Positions 17,292-25,296 of a DNA stretch of 64,000 bases are shown piece by piece. Origin of the DNA: Desulfobacula sp. (GTDB lineage: Bacteria; Desulfobacterota; Desulfobacteria; Desulfobacterales; Desulfobacteraceae); contig NZ_JAQYWD010000018.1 in NCBI RefSeq assembly GCF_030145145.1, positions 48,014-112,013 on the forward strand, given 5' to 3'. A program made the translations under genes and the position numbers. Numbering within the stretch: position 1 is the first letter of the stretch; every line of letters starts with the position of its first letter. The notes under the pieces were generated by a model. That model saw nothing but the letters and a program-made list of their open reading frames with translations, searched no databases and was not told the origin of the DNA.

Positions 17292-19430
17292 ATGGGTCGA
17301 CTTCATCTGAAAGAAATCAAATCCATCTCTTATGAACACGCAGACGTGAAAAAAGGCTATACGGATCAATCCCTTCGAATTAACCTTGATGCAACCGATA
17401 TCATCATCACCCCCATTGAAGAAAAGGTAAAAAAGACCTTTATTGGCGGGAAGGGATATGATCTCTGGATGATGTGGAATGCTGTTTCCGGCAGCACCAA
17501 ATGGAATGACCCTGAAAATGCCATTTGTATTTCTTCCGGCCCCCTGGGGGGGACCCCGGGATATCCCGGTGGTGGAAAAAGTATTGTGACCTCAATTTCT
17601 CCGTTAACCGGTGCCCCCATTGATTCAAATGTGGGCGGCTATTTTGGCCCCTATAAAAAATTTTCCGGTTTTGATGTGATACAGGTTGACGGAAAAGCTA
17701 AAAAAGACACCATTATTTTTATTGATGGGATTGAAAACACGATCACACTGTTTGAATCAGAAAATCTTCCCACAGATGCCTATGAACTTTCAGATATTTT
17801 AACCCGGCATTTTGATAAGGATAAACCCATCAATGTTTCAGTTGTTACAACCGGCCCGGGTGCAGCAAACACCTTTTTCGGATGCCTGAACTTTTCCTGG
17901 TGGGATGCCGGACGGAAAAGGGTTCGTTACAAACAGGCCGGCCGGGGAGGCATCGGGACTGTTTTTGCCGATAAAAAAATCAAGGCCATTGTCGCCCGAT
18001 GTGGGACAATTTCCATGAAAACCAACAACCCTGCAGATTTTGAGGGCCTTAAACGCGTCACCAAAACCCATGCAAAAGAAATTCATGACCTTGATCCCAA
18101 GCAGAACAGGATGTCCCTGGTGGGAACCACCCACCTTGTTCCGATCATGAATGATCATGATTGTCTGCCCGTCCATAACTTCAAATTCGGTTCCCATCCG
18201 GAAAGCCGGGTTATCGGCGAAGAGACCTATGAACATCTCTTTGACAAAGGCTTTGACGGATGCTGGAAAGGCTGTACTGTTGCCTGTTCCCACGGCGTAA
18301 AAGACTTTTCACCGGTTACAGGCCCTTATAGAGGGCAAACCGTATTTGTAGACGGACCTGAGTATGAAACCATTGCCGGCTGCGGTGCCAACCTGGGTAT
18401 TTTTGATGCCCATACCATTCTTGAAATTAATTTTTATTGTGATGCATATGGCCTGGACACCATTTCTGTGGGAACGTCCCTGGGGTTTGTCATGGAATGT
18501 TTTGAAAATAACCTGATTACCACCAAACATACCGGCGGCATGGCCTTGAATTTTGGCAACCGCTTTAACGCATTGACCCTTATCCACCAGATGGCAACAG
18601 GCGAGGGATTCGGTGCCATTATCGGCAAAGGTGTTAGACGGATGAAAGCGATCTTTGCCCAGGAATTTGGTGCTGATATGGCCTTTATGCAGGACATTGG
18701 CATGGAATCCAAGGGACTGGAATTTTCCGAATACATCACCAAAGAATCCCTTGCCCAGCAAGGGGGGTACGGGCTTGCCCTGAAAGGCCCGCAACATGAT
18801 GAGGCCTGGCTCATCTTTCTTGATATGGTTCACAATTTCATGCCAACCTTTGAGAACAAGGCAGAAGCCCTTCACTGGTTCCCGATGTTCAGAACCTGGT
18901 TCGGTCTTTGCGGTCTTTGCAAACTGCCCTGGAACGACATTGTTCCTGAAGACAATAAAACCATGCCCGAACCGGCAAAGGTCGCCAAACATGTGGGCTG
19001 GTATGCAGATTTCTTTTCCGCCGTTACCGGCAGGAAAACAGGACCTGATGACCTTATTTCCATGAGCGAATCTGTTTATAACTTTCAAAGAGTTTTCAAC
19101 CTGAAAATGGGATTTGGTACCCGGGAATATGATACCCTACCATACAGGGCTATGGGTCCTGTGACCGTGGAAGAATACGAATCCCGCCAGGAACGGTATG
19201 ATAAGCAGCTCAAGGAAAAATATGGCCTTCAGATCACTGACATGAGCGCCAAAGAAAAAGTGGCGGTCTTAAGGCAAAAAAGAGAAGAACAATATGAACT
19301 GCTCAAAGATGCGGTTTATGAACGGCGAGGATGGAATAACAACGGTATCCCGACCCTGGAAACCATCCAGCGCCTCGGCATTGATTTTCCGGACGTCGTG
19401 GAATTATTGAAAAAAAATGGGGCAACATAA
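17292..19430 (+). CDS. Aldehyde:ferredoxin oxidoreductase family (tungsten/molybdenum) enzyme
   Basis: This 712-aa protein belongs to the AOR family, cytoplasmic enzymes with a bis-pterin tungsten (or molybdenum) site and a 4Fe-4S cluster that oxidise aldehydes with ferredoxin. Visible marks are the GGKGYDLW entry and GPLGGTPGYPGGGKS. The cysteine set GCWKGCTVACSHG near residues 317-330 and a later CGLCKLPW supply cluster ligands. GIGTVFADKKIKAIV is also present. The cysteine spacing is C-x3-C-x3-C rather than the C-x2-C-x3-C of the archaeal type enzyme, so substrate and exact subfamily are open. AAGGAG precedes the start. A MoaD-like gene follows after three bases. Confidence 0.9.
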   Translation: MGRLHLKEIKSISYEHADVKKGYTDQSLRINLDATDIIITPIEEKVKKTFIGGKGYDLWMMWNAVSGSTKWNDPENAICISSGPLGGTPGYPGGGKSIVTSISPLTGAPIDSNVGGYFGPYKKFSGFDVIQVDGKAKKDTIIFIDGIENTITLFESENLPTDAYELSDILTRHFDKDKPINVSVVTTGPGAANTFFGCLNFSWWDAGRKRVRYKQAGRGGIGTVFADKKIKAIVARCGTISMKTNNPADFEGLKRVTKTHAKEIHDLDPKQNRMSLVGTTHLVPIMNDHDCLPVHNFKFGSHPESRVIGEETYEHLFDKGFDGCWKGCTVACSHGVKDFSPVTGPYRGQTVFVDGPEYETIAGCGANLGIFDAHTILEINFYCDAYGLDTISVGTSLGFVMECFENNLITTKHTGGMALNFGNRFNALTLIHQMATGEGFGAIIGKGVRRMKAIFAQEFGADMAFMQDIGMESKGLEFSEYITKESLAQQGGYGLALKGPQHDEAWLIFLDMVHNFMPTFENKAEALHWFPMFRTWFGLCGLCKLPWNDIVPEDNKTMPEPAKVAKHVGWYADFFSAVTGRKTGPDDLISMSESVYNFQRVFNLKMGFGTREYDTLPYRAMGPVTVEEYESRQERYDKQLKEKYGLQITDMSAKEKVAVLRQKREEQYELLKDAVYERRGWNNNGIPTLETIQRLGIDFPDVVELLKKNGAT

Positions 19431-19433
19431 CAC

Positions 19434-19631
19434 ATGATAAAAGTGGATGACAAACAACTGCCCTGGTCCGAAAACATGACCCTGTCATCTGTTTTGAAAA
19501 CACTTGACAGTGTTGATTTGTGTGCGGTTGTCCGCTTGAACGGCAAACTTGTTTCAAGTCCGAATTTTGATAAAACCCCCATTGAGAACAACGCTGAGAT
19601 TCAGTTGCTGCCACTGGTTGCCGGAGGGTAA
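19434..19631 (+). CDS. MoaD/ThiS-like sulfur carrier protein
   Basis: This 65-aa ubiquitin-fold protein ends in VAGG, the double glycine that is adenylated and thiocarboxylated in MoaD and ThiS. It starts three bases after the oxidoreductase stop. MoaD donates sulfur to form the dithiolene of pterin cofactors, so this copy probably serves tungstopterin assembly for its neighbour. ThiS function in thiamine synthesis is the main alternative but has no support from context. Confidence 0.8.
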   Translation: MIKVDDKQLPWSENMTLSSVLKTLDSVDLCAVVRLNGKLVSSPNFDKTPIENNAEIQLLPLVAGG

Positions 19632-19663
19632 AACACGTTGTTAATAAATTTAACTTCACAAAC

Positions 19664-19706
19664 AACTGTCTGTCTGTTAAAAACCATGGGTATCAGACAG
19701 ACAGTT
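19664..19706 (+). promoter_or_regulatory. 13-bp hairpin in helicase leader
   Basis: AACTGTCTGTCTG (19664-19676) pairs perfectly with CAGACAGACAGTT (19694-19706) across 17 bases. No T run follows, so it is unlikely to be an intrinsic terminator. It ends 30 bp before the helicase start and could be a leader structure or a dimer operator. Confidence 0.5.
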
Positions 19707-19736
19707 AACATTATAACCCATAAACGAAAGTAACTA

Positions 19737-21248
19737 TTGAAACAATTTTTTTTATTTTTAAAATCGCTTTTCAGCAAAAAGCAAAATAAACAATCACCTT
19801 CTGCCCCGCCACCTGCCAGTCCCAAAGCAGAAATTTCAAAACCACGAACCGATCCACAAACTGTGAGTCCGCCTGAACCTGAAAAGGAAAAAGGCCCCGG
19901 GAATGCCTTCCCTGGGAAACCCAAGAAAAAAAAATGGTCTGTCAACGACTTTCCAGTGGAACCCCGGGAAGGGGAAACCAGATTTCATGATCTGGATCTG
20001 CCCTTGAGTATCCTGCATGCCATTGCAGATTTAAAATTCAACTATTGCACCCCTATCCAGGCAAAACTATTGGCCCATACCCTGGAAGGAAAGGATGCCA
20101 CTGCCAAGGCCCAGACCGGCACGGGCAAAACTGCCAGCTTCATTATCAGTATGTTAACGACCTTCATAAAAAACCCCTTTAAAAACGAAAACGGCGCCCC
20201 CCGGGCATTGATCCTTGCCCCCACAAGGGAACTGGTTTACCAGATTGAAAAGGATTTCCAGGATCTGGCCAAATATACGAATTTAAGGATTCTATCGATC
20301 TACGGTGGCACCGGATACAACAAACAACAAACACAGCTTCGTGAAAAGCCTGTGGATGTCATTGTGGCAACTCCCGGTCGTCTCATTGATTTTATGGGGA
20401 AAAGATTGATCGACCCTTCCAAGGTTGAAATTGTTGTCATTGATGAGGCGGATCGCATGCTGGATATGGGGTTTATTCCCGATGTCCGCAGAATTATATT
20501 AAAAACCCCCCACAAAAAGAAGCGGCAAACCCTTTTCTTTTCTGCGACGTTAACATCAGATGTTCTGAGACTGGCAGAAAGCTGGACAAACCAGGACACG
20601 ATTCAAATAGAAATCGATCCCGAGCAGACAGCTGCCGACAGCATCCATCAGATTGTGTATATCACCACTGAATCCGACAAATTCAAACATGTGTACAACC
20701 TGATCAACAATGAACAATTAAAACGCGTTATTTTGTTTGTAAACCGTAAAGCGACAGCGAGAATCCTGTCCGAAAAACTGGACAGATATGGCCAGAAATG
20801 CAGCGTACTTTCAGGGGATGTCGCCCAGGACAAACGATTTAAAGTCCTGGAGGCATTTAAAAATGGCAGAATCAATATTTTAGTGGCAACAGATGTGGCT
20901 GCCCGGGGATTGCATATTGAAAACATCAGCCATGTGATCAACTATGATCTGCCCCATGAGCCTGAGCACTATATTCATCGCATCGGAAGAACCGGCAGGG
21001 CTGGAGCAAGCGGTATATCCATCAGTTTCGCAGATGAAGACAGCTCCTTTTTTATCCCCCAGATAGAAGAAGTGCTGGGAAATAAAATCGAGTGTGAGTA
21101 TCCATCTGAGGCACTGGACAAACCCCTTCCCCCACCCCGGAAAAAATACATTGCCAAGCCTAAAATAAAAAACAGGAAACCATTTAAAGGAGGGCGGCGG
21201 CCTGATAGAAAACACCCGGCGGCCAGGACATATGACAAACGCCGGTAA
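19737..21248 (+). CDS. DEAD-box RNA helicase (RhlE-like)
   Basis: This 503-aa protein starts at a TTG with a weak upstream GAAAG. After a roughly 85-residue proline- and lysine-rich N-terminal extension come the DEAD-box motifs: Q motif (CTPIQAKLL), motif I AQTGTGKT, Ia PTRELVYQ, II DEADRMLD, III SAT and VI HRIGRTGR. The C-terminus is basic (KPKIKNRKPFKGGRRPDRK), typical of RNA-binding tails. It unwinds RNA, often in ribosome assembly or cold response. The hairpin in its leader suggests regulation at RNA level, which is inference. Confidence 0.92.
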   Translation: MKQFFLFLKSLFSKKQNKQSPSAPPPASPKAEISKPRTDPQTVSPPEPEKEKGPGNAFPGKPKKKKWSVNDFPVEPREGETRFHDLDLPLSILHAIADLKFNYCTPIQAKLLAHTLEGKDATAKAQTGTGKTASFIISMLTTFIKNPFKNENGAPRALILAPTRELVYQIEKDFQDLAKYTNLRILSIYGGTGYNKQQTQLREKPVDVIVATPGRLIDFMGKRLIDPSKVEIVVIDEADRMLDMGFIPDVRRIILKTPHKKKRQTLFFSATLTSDVLRLAESWTNQDTIQIEIDPEQTAADSIHQIVYITTESDKFKHVYNLINNEQLKRVILFVNRKATARILSEKLDRYGQKCSVLSGDVAQDKRFKVLEAFKNGRINILVATDVAARGLHIENISHVINYDLPHEPEHYIHRIGRTGRAGASGISISFADEDSSFFIPQIEEVLGNKIECEYPSEALDKPLPPPRKKYIAKPKIKNRKPFKGGRRPDRKHPAARTYDKRR

Positions 21249-21280
21249 AAAAAATAATTGCCTTTTCCTGACGACATATC

Positions 21281-21445
21281 AACAATTCTCATTATGAAAC
21301 TCAACTTCCCAGGAGAAGGGTCAGGCTTGCATTATTGACGCTTTTGTCGGTTTTTCATCCTGTATATTCAGTCTGGCTGTCAAAAGCACAATAACACAAG
21401 TCTGACCCTGTTCAATAATTTAAACCATAATGAGAATTGCTGATC
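21281..21445 (+). mobile_element. Second type of MITE-like element
   Basis: Outer inverted repeats CAATTCTCATTATG (21283-21296) and CATAATGAGAATTG (21426-21439) enclose an inner module with imperfect 20-bp arms from GGGTCAGGCTTG (21318) to CAAGTCTGACCC (ends 21408). A 7-bp direct repeat ACATATC flanks it (21274-21280 and 21446-21452). The outer arms differ from the CTCAACTTTCGG family, while the inner GGGTCAGGC end is shared. It has no coding capacity and explains most of the gap before tatA. Confidence 0.7.
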
Positions 21446-21459
21446 ACATATCCTTGATC

Positions 21460-21489
21460 TTGACACTCAACCATCATTGGGTGTAGAAC
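21460..21489 (+). promoter_or_regulatory. Promoter of tatA-tatC
   Basis: TTGACA (21460-21465), 18-base spacer, TAGAAC (21484-21489), about 50 bp before tatA. The -35 is perfect; the -10 matches four of six. Confidence 0.45.
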
Positions 21490-21537
21490 TACAGGGCTGT
21501 CATCGGCAATTTTTATTAAAAGGAGTTTACATAAAAA

Positions 21538-21903
21538 ATGTTTGGTCTTGGAATGCCTGAAATTCTATTGATTCTGGCCATAGCCCTTATTGTCATCGGA
21601 CCCAAAAAGCTGCCGGAACTTGCCAAAACCTTAGGGCGTGCCATGGGAGAATTCAAACGATCTGCCCAGGATTTTAAACGCAGCATTGATGTAGAAACCA
21701 CGGTTAAGGATCTGAACGATTTAGACGGTCCTGAAACAGATCTTAAAGATATTCTGAAAAGCACCCATACAAAAAAAGACCCTTCAACAGCCGATTCACA
21801 GGATCCCGGAACAGAATCTTCTGACGCGATGACAGATGACATACCGGGCGATACACCATCGGCCGGAACCGATCCTTCTTCAGATAACAAAAAAAGCGAT
21901 TAG
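21538..21903 (+). CDS. tatA: Sec-independent translocase TatA/TatB family protein
   Basis: This is a 121-aa protein with the family start MFGLGMPEILLILAIALIVI, the hinge GPKKLPELAKTLGRAMGEFK, an amphipathic helix and a charged, disordered tail. The GP hinge and E near position 8 fit TatB as well as TatA. With a single Tat gene next to tatC the protein may serve both roles. Together with TatC it exports folded, twin-arginine proteins. AAAAGGAG lies before the start. tatC begins three bases after the stop. Confidence 0.88.
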   Translation: MFGLGMPEILLILAIALIVIGPKKLPELAKTLGRAMGEFKRSAQDFKRSIDVETTVKDLNDLDGPETDLKDILKSTHTKKDPSTADSQDPGTESSDAMTDDIPGDTPSAGTDPSSDNKKSD

Positions 21904-21906
21904 CAT

Positions 21907-22710
21907 ATGCTGACTGAAGAAAAAAGTCCTTTTACAGAGCATTTGGGCGAGTTGAGAGATAGACTGGTCCGTTCCTTTATTGCGGTGGGCATTGGTTTTG
22001 TGGCGGCTTATTTTTTTAAGGAAAAGCTGTTTGAAATTCTGACGGCCCCCCTCATCACTGCCATGGGGGACAATGAAAATACCCGGATGATTTTCACAGG
22101 TCTGCCGGAAGCTTTTTTTACCTACCTTAAAGTATCCTTGCTCACGGGCATCGTCCTGTCAACGCCGGTACTTTTCTATGAATTTTGGATGTTTGTCTCA
22201 CCCGGCCTTTACAGGACTGAAAAGAAATATTTTTTGCCCATTGTCTTTCTTTCTGTTTTCTTCTTTGCCATTGGGTCTTCTTTTGGATATTTTATTGTGT
22301 TTCCCTATGGCTTTAAATTCTTTTTAGGATTTGCCACAGACACCATCTATGCCATGCCATCCATGAAAGAATACCTCTCTTTTGCCTCAAAGATGTTGCT
22401 GGCCTTTGGGTTTGTGTTTGAGCTGCCATTGGTTTTAACATTTATGGCCCGGATGGGACTTGTCACTGTACCATTTTTAAAAAAAAATCGAAAATACGCG
22501 TTATTACTGTTCTTTGTGGGGGCGGCGCTTATCACACCACCGGATGTGGTCACCCAGATTATGATGGCCCTGCCGTTAATGGTGTTGTATGAAATCAGCA
22601 TCATCGGCGCCAGAGTATTTGGCAAAAAGCAGACATCAGACATTGACACCGATGACCCTGAACGACCGGAGAACCCATCGCCAGAGGACACAGGGAATCA
22701 TAAAGGATAA
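21907..22710 (+). CDS. tatC: Sec-independent translocase TatC
   Basis: This 267-aa inner-membrane protein has six predicted helices. The family marks are FTEHLGELRDRLVRS at the N-terminus, which includes the conserved glutamate of the signal-peptide site, the FxxExWxFVSPGLY-type loop after helix 2, and FGFVFELPL in helix 4. TatC recognises the twin-arginine signal. The C-terminal tail after residue about 240 is acidic and probably cytoplasmic. Confidence 0.95.
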   Translation: MLTEEKSPFTEHLGELRDRLVRSFIAVGIGFVAAYFFKEKLFEILTAPLITAMGDNENTRMIFTGLPEAFFTYLKVSLLTGIVLSTPVLFYEFWMFVSPGLYRTEKKYFLPIVFLSVFFFAIGSSFGYFIVFPYGFKFFLGFATDTIYAMPSMKEYLSFASKMLLAFGFVFELPLVLTFMARMGLVTVPFLKKNRKYALLLFFVGAALITPPDVVTQIMMALPLMVLYEISIIGARVFGKKQTSDIDTDDPERPENPSPEDTGNHKG

Positions 22711-22734
22711 GGCATCACCCCGATCGTTTTGGTA

Positions 22735-22764
22735 TTGACTTTTCAACCGGCCTGGGTGTAAAAA
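22735..22764 (+). promoter_or_regulatory. Candidate promoter of the cytochrome gene
   Basis: TTGACT (22735-22740), 18-base spacer, TAAAAA (22759-22764), about 97 bp before the cytochrome ATG. The match is moderate. Confidence 0.4.
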
Positions 22765-22860
22765 GTTTTAGAAAAATCATAAGAAACCCATCGGTGATGA
22801 TGAATTAACACCGGTATAACGGCAAAATAAATTGTTAACTATTAAAGGAGTAAAAAGGTT

Positions 22861-23325
22861 ATGACCAAAAAAATGTTGACTTTGCTCTTGGCTACAGGGA
22901 TCGCTGTTATTTTTGTTGCGACAGGTGTATATGCCGGGACAGATGTCCCGGAAACCATTACAATGGATTACAACCAATACACCAAACGAACAAAAAAACC
23001 CCCCAAATCTAAATTCGTGGAATTCAGCCACCAGAAACACAATGTGGATTACAAAATTTCCTGTGGGGACTGCCATCATGACAAGGACAATAAGCCCTTA
23101 AATCTAAATGTCGGTGATCAGGTTGAAAAATGCGTGTCCTGTCACACAAAACTTGCAAAAGACAAAAAGAACAAAAAAGACATCATGGCCCTTGAGAATG
23201 CCATGCATGGGAATTGTCGCACCTGTCACAAAGAGGTGAACAAAAAAGCAGGGGATCCCAAAGGAATGAAGGGACCAGCTCCTGCTTCCTGCAGCAAGTG
23301 TCATATCTCTTTAAAAAAGAAATAA
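22861..23325 (+). CDS. Periplasmic tetraheme cytochrome c3 family protein
   Basis: This is a 154-aa protein with a signal peptide (hydrophobic core LLLATGIAVIFVATGVYA, cleavage near residue 25). Four CxxCH heme sites follow: CGDCH, CVSCH, CRTCH and CSKCH. The spacing and additional histidines (FSHQKHNVDY, MHGN) fit class III cytochromes c3, the periplasmic electron carriers between hydrogenase or formate dehydrogenase and membrane complexes in sulfate reducers. GGAG stands before the start, and a strong terminator follows. Confidence 0.9.
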   Translation: MTKKMLTLLLATGIAVIFVATGVYAGTDVPETITMDYNQYTKRTKKPPKSKFVEFSHQKHNVDYKISCGDCHHDKDNKPLNLNVGDQVEKCVSCHTKLAKDKKNKKDIMALENAMHGNCRTCHKEVNKKAGDPKGMKGPAPASCSKCHISLKKK

Positions 23326-23360
23326 TCGCCGATTATCATAGCCCTATTTTTCGATGTTAA

Positions 23361-23395
23361 AAGAGGTTTTCCGGCAAACGGAAAACCTCTTTTTT
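23361..23395. terminator. Strong bidirectional terminator
   Basis: AAGAGGTTTTCCG (23361-23373) pairs perfectly with CGGAAAACCTCTT (23379-23391) across GCAAA, with T residues to 23395. On the minus strand the stem is followed by TTTT as well, so it can end both the cytochrome transcript and the dsr-cbiA transcript. Confidence 0.85.
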
Positions 23396-23411
23396 ATTGA
23401 ATCTTATTCTT

Positions 23412-23433
23412 AGGACCGCTCATCTGCGGTCCT
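23412..23433. other. Hairpin next to the terminator
   Basis: AGGACCGC (23412-23419) pairs with GCGGTCCT (23426-23433) across six bases. There is no T run on either strand. It may help end or protect the dsr operon transcript. Confidence 0.45.
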
Positions 23434-23485
23434 TAGCTGATGGGGTCGGTGGCCCTTGATGGCATCCAAATAGATAGAAAAGAAT

Positions 23486-24904
23486 TCAGGAGGGGTGATC
23501 CGCCTTGAACGTCATTGCTTTTTTAATCAGAGAGGGTGCCCAGGAAGGGGTACCCAGGGCGTGAATGTGGGTATAGGTGCCAAAGGTATTGTGCTTAAAA
23601 AACCCATCCTTTTTATCGAGAATCCCTTTGCCCCGTTCCATTTCAAAAGCCATTTCAGCGTCCTGGTAGTCAATGGTCAGGACACTGGAATACCTGAACT
23701 CATGGCCCTTTAAAATTTGACCTGTTGTGTAAAACGGATTGTCATTCACAACCCGAACCTGGGTATAGCCATGACCTTGGGGGCGCTGGGAAAGTCCGAA
23801 TGTAATCGGAAGGATGCCGGACATGGGATATTCCTGACCCTTTAAGAGAATGCTTTCTCCCAAAAAAATGAGCCCCCCGCATTCCGCATAAATGGGAAGC
23901 CCGTTTTCAGACAATTTTTTCAAATTATCCTTAAACGCCACATTGTGTGCCAGCTGGGCTGCATGGGTTTCAGGAAATCCGCCGCCCATGTAGATGGCAT
24001 GAACCGGGGGGATGGAATTTTCATTTAAAGGGCTTATGAAAACAATCCTGGCACCCAGTTTTTGTAATGCATCAATATTGTCGGGATAATAAAATTGAAA
24101 GGCCGAATCCCTTATAACGCCAATGGTGACAGATTCAGGCTCAACCGGCTCTCTTTCTGGAAAACCTGCTTGTGATTGCGATTCAAGGTCAACCATATAT
24201 TTTTCAGCCGTTATCGTTTGATAGAGATTGTCCAGATCAATGGTATCATTGGCAACTTTGGTGGCGGCCTGGATGGCCTGATCAGAAAATGAATGTTCTT
24301 CCGAGGTAAGCAGTCCCATGTGTCTTTCAGGAAAGTCCGCTGCCTTTAATTTCGGCACGGCACCAAACACGGGGATCTGACAGAATCGTTCTATGTTTGC
24401 CCGGACTTTTCCTTCATGCCGTTTACCCGCCACCCGATTGAGGATCACACCGCAAATATGGATGTCAGGATCAAACATCATGCACCCCATCAGCAAAGCG
24501 GCCATGGTACGGGTACTCTTGGTACAGTCCAGAACCAGCAGGACAGGCAGGTTTAACAGTTTGGCAAGCTCTGAAGTGGACGTGGACCCCTCAATATCAA
24601 TACCGTCATAAAGGCCACGATTGCCTTCAACAACAGCGATATCACAATGAAGGGAGTGTTCCTGATAGGAGTGTTTGACAACAGCCGGGGTACACAGAAA
24701 GGTGTCCAGGTTATAACAAGGACGCCCGGCTGCCTTGGAAAGCCAGCCGGCGTCGATATAATCAGGTCCCTTTTTAAACGGTGAGACCGTATAGTGTTTT
24801 TCCTTCCATGCAGCTGTAATCCCCAGGGAGATAATGGTCTTGCCTGATCCACCGCGAAGCCCGGCAATGATAATCCCCGGTACTTTTTTAGTGTGCTTTT
24901 GCAT
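23486..24904 (-). CDS. cbiA: Cobyrinic acid a,c-diamide synthase
   Basis: This 472-aa enzyme uses ATP and glutamine to amidate two side chains of the corrin ring (anaerobic route CbiA; CobB in the aerobic route). The N-terminal dethiobiotin-synthetase-like domain has the P-loop GLRGGSGKT, KKGPDYID and VVEGNRGLYDG. The C-terminal glutamine amidotransferase domain has IYMGGGFPE, the nucleophile in PIYAECGGLIFLG, and a late histidine in the GTYTHIH segment. The family also amidates siroheme in related pathways. Its place 28 bp after dsrD suggests the product may act on the DsrAB siroheme (sirohydrochlorin amide), by family knowledge of sulfite reductases. Confidence 0.92.
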   Translation of the reverse strand: MQKHTKKVPGIIIAGLRGGSGKTIISLGITAAWKEKHYTVSPFKKGPDYIDAGWLSKAAGRPCYNLDTFLCTPAVVKHSYQEHSLHCDIAVVEGNRGLYDGIDIEGSTSTSELAKLLNLPVLLVLDCTKSTRTMAALLMGCMMFDPDIHICGVILNRVAGKRHEGKVRANIERFCQIPVFGAVPKLKAADFPERHMGLLTSEEHSFSDQAIQAATKVANDTIDLDNLYQTITAEKYMVDLESQSQAGFPEREPVEPESVTIGVIRDSAFQFYYPDNIDALQKLGARIVFISPLNENSIPPVHAIYMGGGFPETHAAQLAHNVAFKDNLKKLSENGLPIYAECGGLIFLGESILLKGQEYPMSGILPITFGLSQRPQGHGYTQVRVVNDNPFYTTGQILKGHEFRYSSVLTIDYQDAEMAFEMERGKGILDKKDGFFKHNTFGTYTHIHALGTPSWAPSLIKKAMTFKADHPS

Positions 24905-24931
24905 GGATAGATGTGAGGGTTATCTTAATGC

Positions 24932-25189
24932 TTACTCTTCGCCTTCAGATGAGTGCTGGATACCAGACCCTTTGAGTCCATACATGGTGGTACTTCCGGA
25001 AGACCAGTATTCAAGCACTTCGTCTTGAACCATTAAATTGATAACTTTTTTTATTACTCGGGGTTTATCATCCGGAAAAATTTTATAAAAATCTTTGAAA
25101 TAAAATTTTGTTTTGGTTTTGGCCTTTTTTGTCATAAAATCTACGACTGCCTTGGTTGCGGCCTCTTTATTGTCAAGAAGATCACTCAT
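24932..25189 (-). CDS. dsrD: Dissimilatory sulfite reductase-associated protein DsrD
   Basis: This is an 85-aa winged-helix protein typical of sulfate reducers, with KFYFKDFYKIFPDDKPRVIK in the core. I chose ATG 25189 because AGGAG stands seven bases before it but only one base before the in-frame ATG at 25195. The family binds at or near DsrAB and stimulates sulfite reduction. Its presence marks the operon as reductive rather than sulfur-oxidising. It is placed about 108 bp after dsrB. Confidence 0.93.
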   Translation of the reverse strand: MSDLLDNKEAATKAVVDFMTKKAKTKTKFYFKDFYKIFPDDKPRVIKKVINLMVQDEVLEYWSSGSTTMYGLKGSGIQHSSEGEE

Positions 25190-25296
25190 TGTCATACTCC
25201 TTTGAAATGAACGGTATCAGCCGGAGTGAAAACCCCACTCCGGCTGATACGTCAACTATAAAATACTCGATAAAAAGATAACGTTACAAAATCTTC

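Noticed and set aside
23486..24904. Cobalamin riboswitch near the cobamide-related genes
   Set aside because: Neither the cbiA nor the CobT-fusion region shows a leader long enough or a recognisable B12-box.
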